From Flavobacterium sp. SH_e (GTDB lineage: Bacteria; Bacteroidota; Bacteroidia; Flavobacteriales; Flavobacteriaceae), in NCBI RefSeq assembly GCF_025717045.1, contig NZ_JAOVZN010000006.1:98610-162609 (forward strand): a stretch of 64,000 bases of DNA. The letters run 5' to 3'. Below, piece by piece: positions 28,263 to 36,070 of this stretch. The translations under genes were made by a program, and so were the position numbers. The notes under the pieces are model-generated. The model had not been told where the DNA came from. It saw nothing but the letters and a program-made list of their open reading frames with translations, and did no database searches. How positions within the stretch are numbered: the stretch's first letter is position 1; each line of letters opens with the position of its first letter.

Positions 28263-29168
28263 CTAAAAATCTTCGTCAATAAGTTCTTTATTTATTACAG
28301 CACCAGCAAAAGAACCTGTAGAAACCGCAATCGCCACAGATCGCATTGGAGTTGTGCAATCGCCACTAGCAAAAACGCCTGAAATGTTTGTTTTCTGCAT
28401 GGCATCAACTTTTAATAAACCTTGTTCATTGATCTCACAACCTAAAGTATCAGGAATTGGACAATGCTGCTCAAAAGGCGGTCTTGCGTAAATCGCTTTT
28501 ACCTCAACTCTTTCTCCGTTCTTAAAAATGATATTTTTAATATAACCTTCACTATGTTCAAAAGAATCTATTTCTTCTTCGAAAATCTGAACTCTATGAT
28601 TTTTAAGAATTTGCGTTTTTTCTAGACTTAACTCTGACTTTCCGTTGGTGCACAATCTCAAGTCTTTTGTCCAATTAAAGATTAATTTAGCATATTCAAA
28701 TCCCATTTCTCCATTGGCAATGATAGCTGTTTTTTCATTTTTGACTTCATAACCATGACAATACGGGCAATGTAAAACCGAAATTCCCCAGCAATTCGCA
28801 AAACCTTCAATTTTAGGAAGTAAATCTTTAACGCCCGTTGCGAATAATACTTTTCTTGCTGTAAAAGCTTCTCCAGATTCGGTTATGATTTCGAAACCAT
28901 TTTCTGTTTTAATTGCTTTAACGGCAAGTCCGTTATAAAATTGAACGGTTTTATAAATGTCAACTTGAAGTTTGGCTTTCGCCGAAATGACTGCTGGCTT
29001 TTCTCCATCTTGCGTAATAAAATTATGAGAATACGGCGTTTGTCTATTACAAGGCGAACCACTGTCGATAACCAAAACCTGACGCAAAGAACGCCCCAAA
29101 CTCATTGCCGCAGATAATCCGCTATAGCTTCCGCCAACGATAATCACTTCAAAATGCTTCTGTTCCAT
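28263..29168 (-). CDS. Thioredoxin-reductase-like FAD/NAD(P) oxidoreductase
   Basis: The 301-aa flavoprotein has the FAD loop VIIVGGSYSGLSAAMSLGRS at the start and the second nucleotide site around residues 150-160. LHCPYCHGYE near residue 135 gives a CxxC at the thioredoxin reductase position. The C-terminal SGDCTTPMRSVAIA is the FAD-binding end. Such short proteins reduce small thiols, bacilliredoxins or unknown partners and lack a defined substrate. A bacilliredoxin lies about 5 kb away. It ends 9 bp from the MerC gene start on the same strand, so it may belong to that regulon. Confidence 0.87.
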   Translation of the reverse strand: MEQKHFEVIIVGGSYSGLSAAMSLGRSLRQVLVIDSGSPCNRQTPYSHNFITQDGEKPAVISAKAKLQVDIYKTVQFYNGLAVKAIKTENGFEIITESGEAFTARKVLFATGVKDLLPKIEGFANCWGISVLHCPYCHGYEVKNEKTAIIANGEMGFEYAKLIFNWTKDLRLCTNGKSELSLEKTQILKNHRVQIFEEEIDSFEHSEGYIKNIIFKNGERVEVKAIYARPPFEQHCPIPDTLGCEINEQGLLKVDAMQKTNISGVFASGDCTTPMRSVAIAVSTGSFAGAVINKELIDEDF

Positions 29169-29177
29169 ATTTCAATT

Positions 29178-29531
29178 TTAATGATTTTGTTTTCTGTGTA
29201 ATTTATAATTTATTAAATGTCCGATGATCATTCCAATTCCTCCAAAATAAATCAGATCGATATGAATTTCGAAAAAGAGTTCTGTCAAAATACTAATCCA
29301 AATCAACGCCATTGAAACAACCAAAATTGACGATATCAAAAGAGATGATTTTTTTATAATTTTGAGAATTGCAAATAGACCTATCGAAGCAAATAGTAAA
29401 TCTATAAAAGGATTGTGACTCAGCCCTAAAGGCAGGATCGTTAAAAGAGGAAAAATTAAACAGTGAACCAGACAAATGGTTGCGCTTGAAATTCCTAAAA
29501 TATCATAAAAAGGTGTGCTTATTTTCTTCAT
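29178..29531 (-). CDS. MerC domain membrane protein
   Basis: The 117-aa protein has four hydrophobic segments and the MerC start: a short N-terminus followed by ATICLVHCLIFPLL with Cys20 and Cys24 in the first helix. MerC proteins were named for mercury transport, but no other mer gene is here. In this setting, divergent from a Zur-like regulator and next to a TonB receptor region, transport or handling of another soft metal is more likely. Its promoter overlaps a palindrome that may be the regulator's binding site. Confidence 0.85.
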   Translation of the reverse strand: MKKISTPFYDILGISSATICLVHCLIFPLLTILPLGLSHNPFIDLLFASIGLFAILKIIKKSSLLISSILVVSMALIWISILTELFFEIHIDLIYFGGIGMIIGHLINYKLHRKQNH

Positions 29532-29550
29532 TATGTGTACTTTTGCTTAA

Positions 29551-29601
29551 TGCAATTTTGTTGCAAATATACACAATTTTATCAATTGCAACATTGTTGC
29601 G
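29551..29601. promoter_or_regulatory. Twin TGCAA-N5-TTGCA operator-like sites
   Basis: Two palindromes, TGCAA-TTTTG-TTGCA (29551-29565) and TGCAA-CATTG-TTGCG (29587-29601), have equal spacing and lie 36 bp apart between the divergent merC and fur-family genes. The first overlaps the minus-strand -7 element TATATTTG (29564-29571) of merC. The arrangement fits autoregulation and control of merC by the neighbouring Zur-like protein. Confidence 0.6.
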
Positions 29602-29624
29602 TTTAATTTTTAACTTCTTAAAAA

Positions 29625-30017
29625 ATGAAAACTACACGTAATACAACAGCAAAGACAGCTGTTTTAGAGATATTTGAGAAATCTAAAACCGCTCTTTCGC
29701 ACACCGAAATTCACAAACAATTAAATGATTTGTGCGATCGCGTTACCATTTACAGAATTCTAGACCGATTAATTAATGAAGATGTTATTCATAAAATTTC
29801 GAATTTGGATGGAACGGTAAAGTATGCAAAATGCAATCATTCGCATCAGCGTGTACACATTCACAATCATGCTCATTTTAGCTGCGAGAATTGCCATGAA
29901 ATTACCTGCCTGGAAACTGTAAAACCGAGTTACATTATGCCGCATAATTATAAAGTTAATGAGATCAATTTTACTTTATCAGGATTGTGCCCGAATTGTT
30001 TAAATTCTAACATTTAA
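29625..30017 (+). CDS. Fur family transcriptional regulator, Zur-like
   Basis: The 130-aa protein has the winged-helix domain with recognition region RVTIYRILDRL (39-49), a histidine-rich hinge (NHSHQRVHIHNHAHF) and two structural-zinc CxxC pairs (Cys87/90 and Cys122/125). Length and layout suit the small Fur subgroup that includes Zur. It is divergent from merC across twin palindromes and is followed by mntH, which has its own promoter. Zinc sensing is inferred; iron or peroxide sensing cannot be excluded. Confidence 0.85.
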   Translation: MKTTRNTTAKTAVLEIFEKSKTALSHTEIHKQLNDLCDRVTIYRILDRLINEDVIHKISNLDGTVKYAKCNHSHQRVHIHNHAHFSCENCHEITCLETVKPSYIMPHNYKVNEINFTLSGLCPNCLNSNI

Positions 30018-30018
30018 C

Positions 30019-30036
30019 TTTTAGACTTGTCTAAAA
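30019..30036. promoter_or_regulatory. Perfect palindrome, probable MntR operator
   Basis: TTTTAGAC-TT-GTCTAAAA is an exact 8-bp inverted repeat with a 2-base spacer. It lies immediately before the -33 TTG (30040-30042) of mntH and after the end of the zur-like gene. It resembles binding sites of the DtxR/MntR family, and a family member is encoded after mntH. Confidence 0.65.
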
Positions 30037-30039
30037 ATA

Positions 30040-30072
30040 TTGTTTCTCGAATTTGATTTTTCTATATATTTG
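30040..30072 (+). promoter_or_regulatory. mntH promoter (TTG-N22-TATATTTG)
   Basis: TTG at 30040-30042 and TATATTTG at 30065-30072 are separated by 22 bases, inside the 17-23 range of Bacteroidota promoters. The ATG at 30092 follows 19 bp later. The reading frame is open back to 30053, but a start there would lie inside the promoter. Confidence 0.65.
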
Positions 30073-30091
30073 TGAAAACAATACTTTTACA

Positions 30092-31960
30092 ATGACTAAA
30101 TCTTTAGAAGAAGTCCACGAATCGGTTTCGACCGAAAACAAAAAAAAAGGTTTTAGAAAAATTTTAGCCTTCTTAGGCCCTGCATATTTAGTAAGCGTTG
30201 GCTACATGGACCCTGGAAACTGGGCGACAGATATTGCTGGCGGAAGCCAATTTGGTTACACTCTAGTATGGGTTTTATTGATGAGTAATTTAATGGCTTT
30301 GCTTTTGCAGAGTTTGAGTGCCCGCCTCGGAATTGTAACACAGCGTGACCTTGCGCAGGCTTCGAGAGAAACCTATTCCAAATACATAAACTATATTTTA
30401 TATTTTCTTGCCGAAATTGCAATCGCAGCGTGTGATCTTGCCGAAGTTCTTGGAATGGCAATCGGAATTAATCTACTTTTTGGAATTCCGTTACTCGAAG
30501 CGGTTCTAATTACTGTTTTAGATACTTTTTTGTTGCTTTTTCTGATCAATAAAGGAATTCGCAAGATGGAAGCCTTCATAATTGCTTTAGTAGCGATAAT
30601 TGGATTTTCTTTCATTTTCGAAATGATTTTTGCAGAACCAGAAGTTCATAAGGTTTTAGCGGGACTTATTCCTTCGATTCCAAACTCAGCTGCTTTGTAT
30701 ATCGCAATCGGAATTATCGGAGCAACTGTAATGCCGCACAACTTGTACTTGCATTCCTCTTTGGTTCAAACCAGAAAATTTGACAGAACACCTGCGGGAA
30801 TAAAACAAGCTTTAAAGTACAATTTGATTGATTCTACGATTGCTTTGAATCTTGCTTTCTTTGTAAATGCGGCCATTTTAATTCTCGCAGCAGCTACTTT
30901 TCATAAAAACGGAATGTTTGAAGTTGCCGAAATTCAAGATGCACATCAATTTCTTGAACCTCTTTTAGGAACTAAATGGGCACCAATATTATTTGCCGTC
31001 GCTTTAATCGCCGCTGGACAAAGTTCGACCGTTACAGGAACACTTGCCGGACAAATTGTAATGGAAGGTTATCTGCATTTCAGAATTCAGCCTTGGGTTC
31101 GTAGAATTATAACACGTTTAATTGCTATTATTCCTGCTGTAATTGTAATATTGATTTATGGCGAAAGTGTGACAGGAAAACTCTTAATTCTAAGTCAGGT
31201 TATTTTGAGTTTACAGCTTGGTTTTGCGATTATTCCGTTGATCCATTTTGTCAGTGATAAATCAAAAATGAAAGGATTTCATATTTCCAGAACCACACAA
31301 GTTGTTTCTTGGATTATTGCTTCTATCATTGTTTCTCTAAATGCAAAATTAGTTTATGACGAAATCACATCTTGGCTAGAAAACTCAGATAATCCGATAA
31401 TTCTTTGGCTAACAGTTGTTCCATTAGCTTTTGGATTCTCGGCTTTATTGCTTTATATCATTTTCAAACCTTTTATTGCTAAAGCGAAATCAAAAACCGT
31501 AAATCATTCACCACATAATTTAAAACTTCACTTTGCTCAAAAGAAATCACAAGAAGTGAAAAATATTGCCGTGTCAGTAGATTTTTCTAATGCTGATGAA
31601 GTCGCACTTAATCATGCTTTCGAATTAGGCGGAATGGATGCTAAATATACGCTTATCCATATCGTTGAAACTGTTGGAGCTTTAATGTACGGAATTCACA
31701 TTCACGATCACGAAACTAGTATTGACGAAAAATTGCTATTGCAATACAAAGAAATGCTCTCAGAAAAAGGATTCAATATCGAAATAGAACTTGGTTTTGG
31801 AAAACCATTCAAAATAATCCCAGAAATCATAAACAGTGGTTTCTTCGATATTCTAGTAATGGGAACTCACGGCCACACTGGTTTGAAAGATATTCTCTTT
31901 GGCACAACCGTAGATAAATTGAGACATAAAATTTCGATACCTTTGTTGATTGTTAAATAA
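30092..31960 (+). CDS. mntH: Nramp divalent metal transporter fused to a universal stress domain
   Basis: The 622-aa protein has eleven or so membrane segments with the Nramp metal motifs DPGN (40-43) in TM1 and MPHN (near 215) in TM6. It should take up Mn2+ or related divalent metals with protons. After the last helix, residues of about 480-622 form a UspA domain ending in the ATP-loop motif GTHGHTGLKDILFGTT. This fusion adds a possible nucleotide sensor to the transporter. A DtxR/MntR gene follows 83 bp later, and a palindromic operator precedes it. Confidence 0.92.
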   Translation: MTKSLEEVHESVSTENKKKGFRKILAFLGPAYLVSVGYMDPGNWATDIAGGSQFGYTLVWVLLMSNLMALLLQSLSARLGIVTQRDLAQASRETYSKYINYILYFLAEIAIAACDLAEVLGMAIGINLLFGIPLLEAVLITVLDTFLLLFLINKGIRKMEAFIIALVAIIGFSFIFEMIFAEPEVHKVLAGLIPSIPNSAALYIAIGIIGATVMPHNLYLHSSLVQTRKFDRTPAGIKQALKYNLIDSTIALNLAFFVNAAILILAAATFHKNGMFEVAEIQDAHQFLEPLLGTKWAPILFAVALIAAGQSSTVTGTLAGQIVMEGYLHFRIQPWVRRIITRLIAIIPAVIVILIYGESVTGKLLILSQVILSLQLGFAIIPLIHFVSDKSKMKGFHISRTTQVVSWIIASIIVSLNAKLVYDEITSWLENSDNPIILWLTVVPLAFGFSALLLYIIFKPFIAKAKSKTVNHSPHNLKLHFAQKKSQEVKNIAVSVDFSNADEVALNHAFELGGMDAKYTLIHIVETVGALMYGIHIHDHETSIDEKLLLQYKEMLSEKGFNIEIELGFGKPFKIIPEIINSGFFDILVMGTHGHTGLKDILFGTTVDKLRHKISIPLLIVK

Positions 31961-31962
31961 AA

Positions 31963-32037
31963 GGGGCAAAGGCTCAGAGGAACAAAGGGACAAAGTTTTC
32001 CCTCTGAACCTCTGAACCTTTGTAACTATGAACCTTA
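31963..32037. repeat. Inverted octad arrays between mntH and mntR
   Basis: Left 8-mers GGGGCAAA, GGCTCAGA, GGAACAAA, GGGACAAA (31963-31994) face right 8-mers CCTCTGAA, CCTCTGAA, CCTTTGTA, ACTATGAA (32001-32032). The array fills the whole gap and ends 7 bp before the start codon of the regulator. It may fold into an imperfect hairpin in the mntH-mntR transcript. Confidence 0.75.
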
Positions 32038-32043
32038 AAAGAA

Positions 32044-32697
32044 ATGACTTTTTCAGAAGAAAACTACTTAAAATCGATCTATCACCTGACTGCTGCTTCG
32101 GAGACCGAAGTTAGCACAAATGCTATTGCGGAAATTATGGAAACGAAAGCTTCTTCTGTGACCGATATGCTTAAAAAGCTGGCAGAGAAAGATTTGGTTA
32201 ATTACAAAAAATACCAAGGTGTTTCCTTGACTGAAAATGGAAAATTGGCTGCGAAAATGATCGTGAGAAAACACCGCCTTTGGGAAGTGTTTTTGGTTGA
32301 AAAGCTAAACTTTAGCTGGGATGAGGTTCACGATATAGCAGAACAATTAGAACACATTAAATCGGAACAATTGATAAACCGTTTGGATGATTTTCTTGGA
32401 AATCCAACTGAAGATCCGCACGGCGATCCAATTCCTGATGCGAATGGAAGAATTATTAAAATTGAAAAACATTTACTTTCTGAGCTATCAGAAAATCAAA
32501 CAGGAGTTTGCGTTGGGGTAAAAGATACTTCTTCGGAGTTTTTGAAATATCTGGACAAACAAGGAATTGCTTTAGGTTCTAAAATTGAGTTTCTGTCTAA
32601 AGAATCTTTCGATTTATCGGTACGAATTAAAGTTAATGATAGAGAATTATCGATTTCTAATAAAATTGCTTCTAATTTGTTTGTGAAGCTGGTTTAG
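32044..32697 (+). CDS. DtxR/MntR family metal-dependent repressor
   Basis: The 217-aa protein has the DtxR winged helix (SEENYLKSIYHL to LTENGKLAAKMIVRKHRLWEVFL), a helical dimerisation domain with metal-ligand residues (HDIAEQLEHIKSEQL) and a C-terminal FeoA/SH3-like domain. This three-domain layout is that of IdeR/DtxR and the Bacteroidota MntR proteins. Its place after mntH and the palindrome before mntH suggest that it represses mntH when Mn2+ or Fe2+ is plentiful. It could also regulate feoAB elsewhere in the window. Confidence 0.88.
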   Translation: MTFSEENYLKSIYHLTAASETEVSTNAIAEIMETKASSVTDMLKKLAEKDLVNYKKYQGVSLTENGKLAAKMIVRKHRLWEVFLVEKLNFSWDEVHDIAEQLEHIKSEQLINRLDDFLGNPTEDPHGDPIPDANGRIIKIEKHLLSELSENQTGVCVGVKDTSSEFLKYLDKQGIALGSKIEFLSKESFDLSVRIKVNDRELSISNKIASNLFVKLV

Positions 32698-32705
32698 TCA
32701 ATATT

Positions 32706-33191
32706 TTAATATTTTTTATCTGTTTGAGAAACCCATTCTCCAGCTACATCTTCATTTTGCCTCAGCACTAAATTCAATTGACCAACATGATGCTGAACAT
32801 GCCTCATATTGTATAAAATTATCTCTATTCTGCTGTAATTTTTATATTTAGTGATAAATCGTTCTTTAGAAGTTTCATCGGTCAAATTATCGATTAAGAA
32901 GTAACATTTTTTACGCGAATATTCTAAATAGACCAATAATTCTTGTTTCGAGTAAACTCTTTCAGGTAAAATGCCATCCGGATCAAGCTCCGACAAAGAA
33001 AATGGTTGTAGCGGAGAAAACGCATCTGGTTCTACAGATGAATAATAATCAAGCCAAAAAATGGTATGATAAACAGAATACCAAAAGTCCTTTTTGTCCC
33101 AAAAACGATCAGGACAAACTAAAATCGAACTTTCCAGCATATCTATAACAGCGCCGAATTGTCGCCATAATATCTCCTTTAGCTCTTCCAT
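32706..33191 (-). CDS. DinB family protein
   Basis: The 161-aa protein has the four-helix DinB fold with the expected histidines: HTIFWLDYY near residue 44 and MRHVQHH near 130. DinB/YfiT proteins bind a divalent metal and include thiol transferases, but most members have no known reaction. It lies on minus, 21 bp downstream of a hypothetical gene, and may form an operon with it. The mntR gene converges with 8 bp between the stops. Confidence 0.82.
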   Translation of the reverse strand: MEELKEILWRQFGAVIDMLESSILVCPDRFWDKKDFWYSVYHTIFWLDYYSSVEPDAFSPLQPFSLSELDPDGILPERVYSKQELLVYLEYSRKKCYFLIDNLTDETSKERFITKYKNYSRIEIILYNMRHVQHHVGQLNLVLRQNEDVAGEWVSQTDKKY

Positions 33192-33212
33192 TTTCTGAAT
33201 TTAATTTGGACT

Positions 33213-33611
33213 TTAAACAATCCCCTTCTCAATCATTTCCAACATAACCGGAGAAGCATTTTTAAAAGTTGGTGCTTGCTCGATAATACTGCCTGCATTC
33301 TTTTTATTTACTTTGAAAGTAACATCTTCATCGGTTGTAAATAAAAGTGCTGTTAAAAAAGGATTTTTAATGTGAGTGCCTAAAATCAATAAGGCTTCAT
33401 CTAAAGAATGAATACTTTCAATTTCTTCTGTTTTATATCTGAAAGTAAGCGAAATTGAGAATGTATTATCTTCATTGAGAACCAATCGGAAATACACGTT
33501 TTTAAGTTCGGTATCGCCCATCGTTTTGGCCAAAGTGAGTTTTGCGAAAGTTCCGCTTCGGATGCTTTCTTTAACTCGTTCACAAAAAAGGGCAAATATT
33601 GGTTCGTACAT
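33213..33611 (-). CDS. Hypothetical protein, 132 aa
   Basis: I do not recognise a family with certainty. It has no signal peptide or membrane segment, begins with a helix rich in charged residues, and is followed by alternating strands and a helical C-terminus. It is probably a small cytoplasmic protein. It starts beside a periodic AAG/TTC-type array and precedes the DinB gene by 21 bp on the same strand. Confidence 0.7.
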   Translation of the reverse strand: MYEPIFALFCERVKESIRSGTFAKLTLAKTMGDTELKNVYFRLVLNEDNTFSISLTFRYKTEEIESIHSLDEALLILGTHIKNPFLTALLFTTDEDVTFKVNKKNAGSIIEQAPTFKNASPVMLEMIEKGIV

Positions 33612-33617
33612 TTTTTT

Positions 33618-33657
33618 TAAGTTGCTAAGGTTCTGAGATACTAAGTTTCTAAGTTTT
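33618..33657. repeat. Octad array
   Basis: Five 8-mers run in phase: TAAGTTGC, TAAGGTTC, TGAGATAC, TAAGTTTC, TAAGTTTT. The array lies directly upstream of the 132-aa gene and downstream of the enoyl-CoA hydratase. Confidence 0.7.
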
Positions 33658-33717
33658 TTTTAATAGATTCTAAGTTTTATTCTTTATGAATCTAAGACAA
33701 TCTCCATAATATAATTA

Positions 33718-34500
33718 TTATTTTCCTGTAAATTCAGCTTTACGTTTTTCTAAGAATGCTGTTGTTCCTTCTTTGAAGTCGGCAGTTCCAAAGCATTTTC
33801 CGAATGATTTTATTTCAACATCAAAACCGTTTTTACCATCTGTAAAATTAGCATTGATTGCCTTTATGGCTTTTCCGATAGCGAAAGGAGCATTTTTGAT
33901 GATTTTTTGTGCAATCACGTTTGTAAACGACAGTAATTCTTCTTGTGGTATAACATGGTTTACTAAACCGTAATCTTTTGCTTGTTCGGCAGTAATCATC
34001 GCAGCGGTCATAATCATTTCCATTGCACGGCCTTTTCCAACTAATTGTGGTAAACGCTGTGTTCCTCCGTAACCTGGAATTAATCCTAAAGTAACTTCTG
34101 GAAGTCCCATTTTAGCATTATCAGAAGCAATTCTAAAATGACAAGCCATTGCCAATTCTAATCCGCCTCCTAATGCAAATCCGTTGATTGCTGCAATAAC
34201 CGGTTTTTTAAGACCTTCGATCATATCAAATAGCAATTCCTGTCCTTCAGCAGCCAATTGTGCGCCTTCAACAATCGTATAATTGGCAAATTCAGAAATA
34301 TCAGCTCCAGCAACAAATGCTTTTTCGCCGCTTCCAGTCAATATAATAACGCGGATATCATCATTTTTACCCAATAATTTAATCGCTTTACTAAGATCGC
34401 TAATTGTTGCTTTGTTTAAAGCATTCAATTTTGTCGGTCTGTTTATAGTAATTGTCGCGATATTTTCTTCAATAGAAATTAAAAGATTTTCGTAGTTCAT
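33718..34500 (-). CDS. Enoyl-CoA hydratase/isomerase family protein
   Basis: The 260-aa crotonase-fold enzyme hydrates 2-enoyl-CoA thioesters in fatty-acid or amino-acid breakdown. It has the oxyanion-hole segment AFVAGADISEF and the loop GFALGGGLELAMACH with a second glycine-rich half GLIPGYGGTQRLPQLVG, where the catalytic glutamate is expected. The start at 34500 (MNYENLL) is chosen because it matches the family, while the open frame to 34572 overlaps the kinase gene. Specificity cannot be read. It follows the histidine kinase by 10 bp. Confidence 0.92.
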   Translation of the reverse strand: MNYENLLISIEENIATITINRPTKLNALNKATISDLSKAIKLLGKNDDIRVIILTGSGEKAFVAGADISEFANYTIVEGAQLAAEGQELLFDMIEGLKKPVIAAINGFALGGGLELAMACHFRIASDNAKMGLPEVTLGLIPGYGGTQRLPQLVGKGRAMEMIMTAAMITAEQAKDYGLVNHVIPQEELLSFTNVIAQKIIKNAPFAIGKAIKAINANFTDGKNGFDVEIKSFGKCFGTADFKEGTTAFLEKRKAEFTGK

Positions 34501-34510
34501 GACGCTTTTT

Positions 34511-35983
34511 TTATGAGTTTGTGATAGGAAGAGAAACTCTAAACGTAGTTCCTTTTCCGTAAGTTGACTCAAAGGTAATTGTTCCTTTGTAATTTTCGAT
34601 AATGTTTTTGATAATTCCTAAACCAAGTCCCATACCGCTAGTTTTGGTAGTAAACTTTGGTTCGAAAATTCTGCCAATATCTTGTTTCTGAATTCCAATT
34701 CCGTTGTCTTTTACGGCAATTTCAACATTGTTATTTCTTCTTTTTACTGAAACTTCAATAGATTTTTGAAACTGACTTTCTGGAATGGCCTGAGTAGCAT
34801 TTTTAACCAAATTGGTAATCACACGGATTAATTGCGTACGATCCATTTTGGAAATGATTTCTTCTTCTTCTTTTTCAAAAGAGATATAATCTTCGTTGAA
34901 AATATCCAAAGCCAATTCGACAACCTCAACAACATTCAGCGTTTCGTTTTGCTGTGCTGGCATCGAAGCAAAGTTCGAAAATGCCGAAGCTACCGCCGTC
35001 ATGGTATCAATCTGCTGAATTAAAGTCTCGGAATAATCGTTCATCTTTTGTTTTACATCTGGAGCAGAAGGATCAAATTTTCGCTGGAAACTCTGAACCG
35101 TCAAACGCATTGGCGTAAGCGGATTTTTAATTTCGTGCGCTACCTGTTTTGCCATTTCGCGCCAAGCTTCTTCACGTTCGCTTTGCGCTAATTTAATTGC
35201 ACTCGTTTCCAATTTGTCCACCATTCCGTTGTAAGCTCTAATCAAGAAATTAACTTCTTTGCTATTTGCTTCTAGAACAATTTTCTCATTTTTCTGATCC
35301 AGATTTGTTTCTTCCAAACGTTCAGAAATGGTTTTCAACGATTTTGTAATATATGTTGATAGGAAATACGCCAATCCGAAAGCGACAATTAACATAAAAG
35401 AATAAACCTGACTTAAACGAATCAAGAAAGTATTCAATTCATTATCATAATAGCCATCGTCTTCCAAATATGGCAGATTAAGGATTCCGAGCGGCTTGAA
35501 TTTTTCATCTTTAATTAAACTGTATGAAGATCGGTTTTTAACTCCGTCTATCGTTTTAATATCTACAAATCGCTTTTCGATAGAAGAACGAACCAGTTTT
35601 AAAATGTATTCTGGAATTGGTGGTGCAATTTTATCAACGGCAAAAGATTCTTTTGAAGATTTTAGCAGTTTTCCGTCAAGACCATAAATATTGATTTCGA
35701 TTTTGTGAATCTGCGCTAACTCGTGGATTTTATCTTTAAAAATTAAATCCAGGTTTTGAGTTTTCAGCGGATAAGTAGTCGTAGCCAGAACATAATTGAT
35801 GTGTTCTTTTACGGCATTTTCTTTTCGTTCTAAACGTTCTTGATGATATTCTTTGGCCTCTGTTTTAAACTGAATAATCGAAATCGAAGCCAATAAAAAA
35901 GATGCCACAACAATCAATACAATCATCGACAGAAAAATCCTGGTTCGAAGCGAAAGCATTGTCATTTTGAAGTTGTTAAACAT
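34511..35983 (-). CDS. NtrY-like sensor histidine kinase
   Basis: The 490-aa protein has two membrane helices (about 15-37 and 190-212) around a sensor region, a HAMP-like linker (210-262), and a HisKA helix with phosphorylated His283 in AHEIKNPLTPMRL. The ATPase domain has N-box NATQAI, G1 DNGIGI and G2 GMGLGLG. The kinase core is of the NtrY type. No response regulator gene is next to it, so its partner is elsewhere. The enoyl-CoA hydratase starts 10 bp downstream, perhaps on the same transcript. Confidence 0.9.
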   Translation of the reverse strand: MFNNFKMTMLSLRTRIFLSMIVLIVVASFLLASISIIQFKTEAKEYHQERLERKENAVKEHINYVLATTTYPLKTQNLDLIFKDKIHELAQIHKIEINIYGLDGKLLKSSKESFAVDKIAPPIPEYILKLVRSSIEKRFVDIKTIDGVKNRSSYSLIKDEKFKPLGILNLPYLEDDGYYDNELNTFLIRLSQVYSFMLIVAFGLAYFLSTYITKSLKTISERLEETNLDQKNEKIVLEANSKEVNFLIRAYNGMVDKLETSAIKLAQSEREEAWREMAKQVAHEIKNPLTPMRLTVQSFQRKFDPSAPDVKQKMNDYSETLIQQIDTMTAVASAFSNFASMPAQQNETLNVVEVVELALDIFNEDYISFEKEEEEIISKMDRTQLIRVITNLVKNATQAIPESQFQKSIEVSVKRRNNNVEIAVKDNGIGIQKQDIGRIFEPKFTTKTSGMGLGLGIIKNIIENYKGTITFESTYGKGTTFRVSLPITNS

Positions 35984-35994
35984 TTGTTTTATTT

Positions 35995-36062
35995 GTTTCA
36001 GGTTTCAAGTTTCAAGTTCAGGTTACGTTGCGTTTGACAACTTGAAACTTGAAACCTGAAAC
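35995..36062. repeat. 22-bp perfect inverted repeat made of heptads
   Basis: The arm 35995-36016 (starting GTTTCAGGTTTCAAG) is the exact complement of 36041-36062. Each arm is built from GTTTCA/AGTTTCA steps with a 7-base period. It lies between hemJ and the kinase gene on the minus strand and could act as a terminator for hemJ or a transcript hairpin. Confidence 0.8.
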
Positions 36063-36070
36063 TAAAAAAA

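Noticed and set aside
29178..29531. Mercury resistance operon
   Set aside because: MerC stands without merA, merT, merP or merR; the neighbours suggest another metal.
30053..30091. Extended start of mntH
   Set aside because: The extra 13 codons lie over the predicted promoter; the Nramp family starts near MTKSLEE.
34501..34572. Longer N-terminus for the enoyl-CoA hydratase
   Set aside because: The extra 24 codons overlap the kinase coding region and are not family-like; MNYENLL at 34500 fits.
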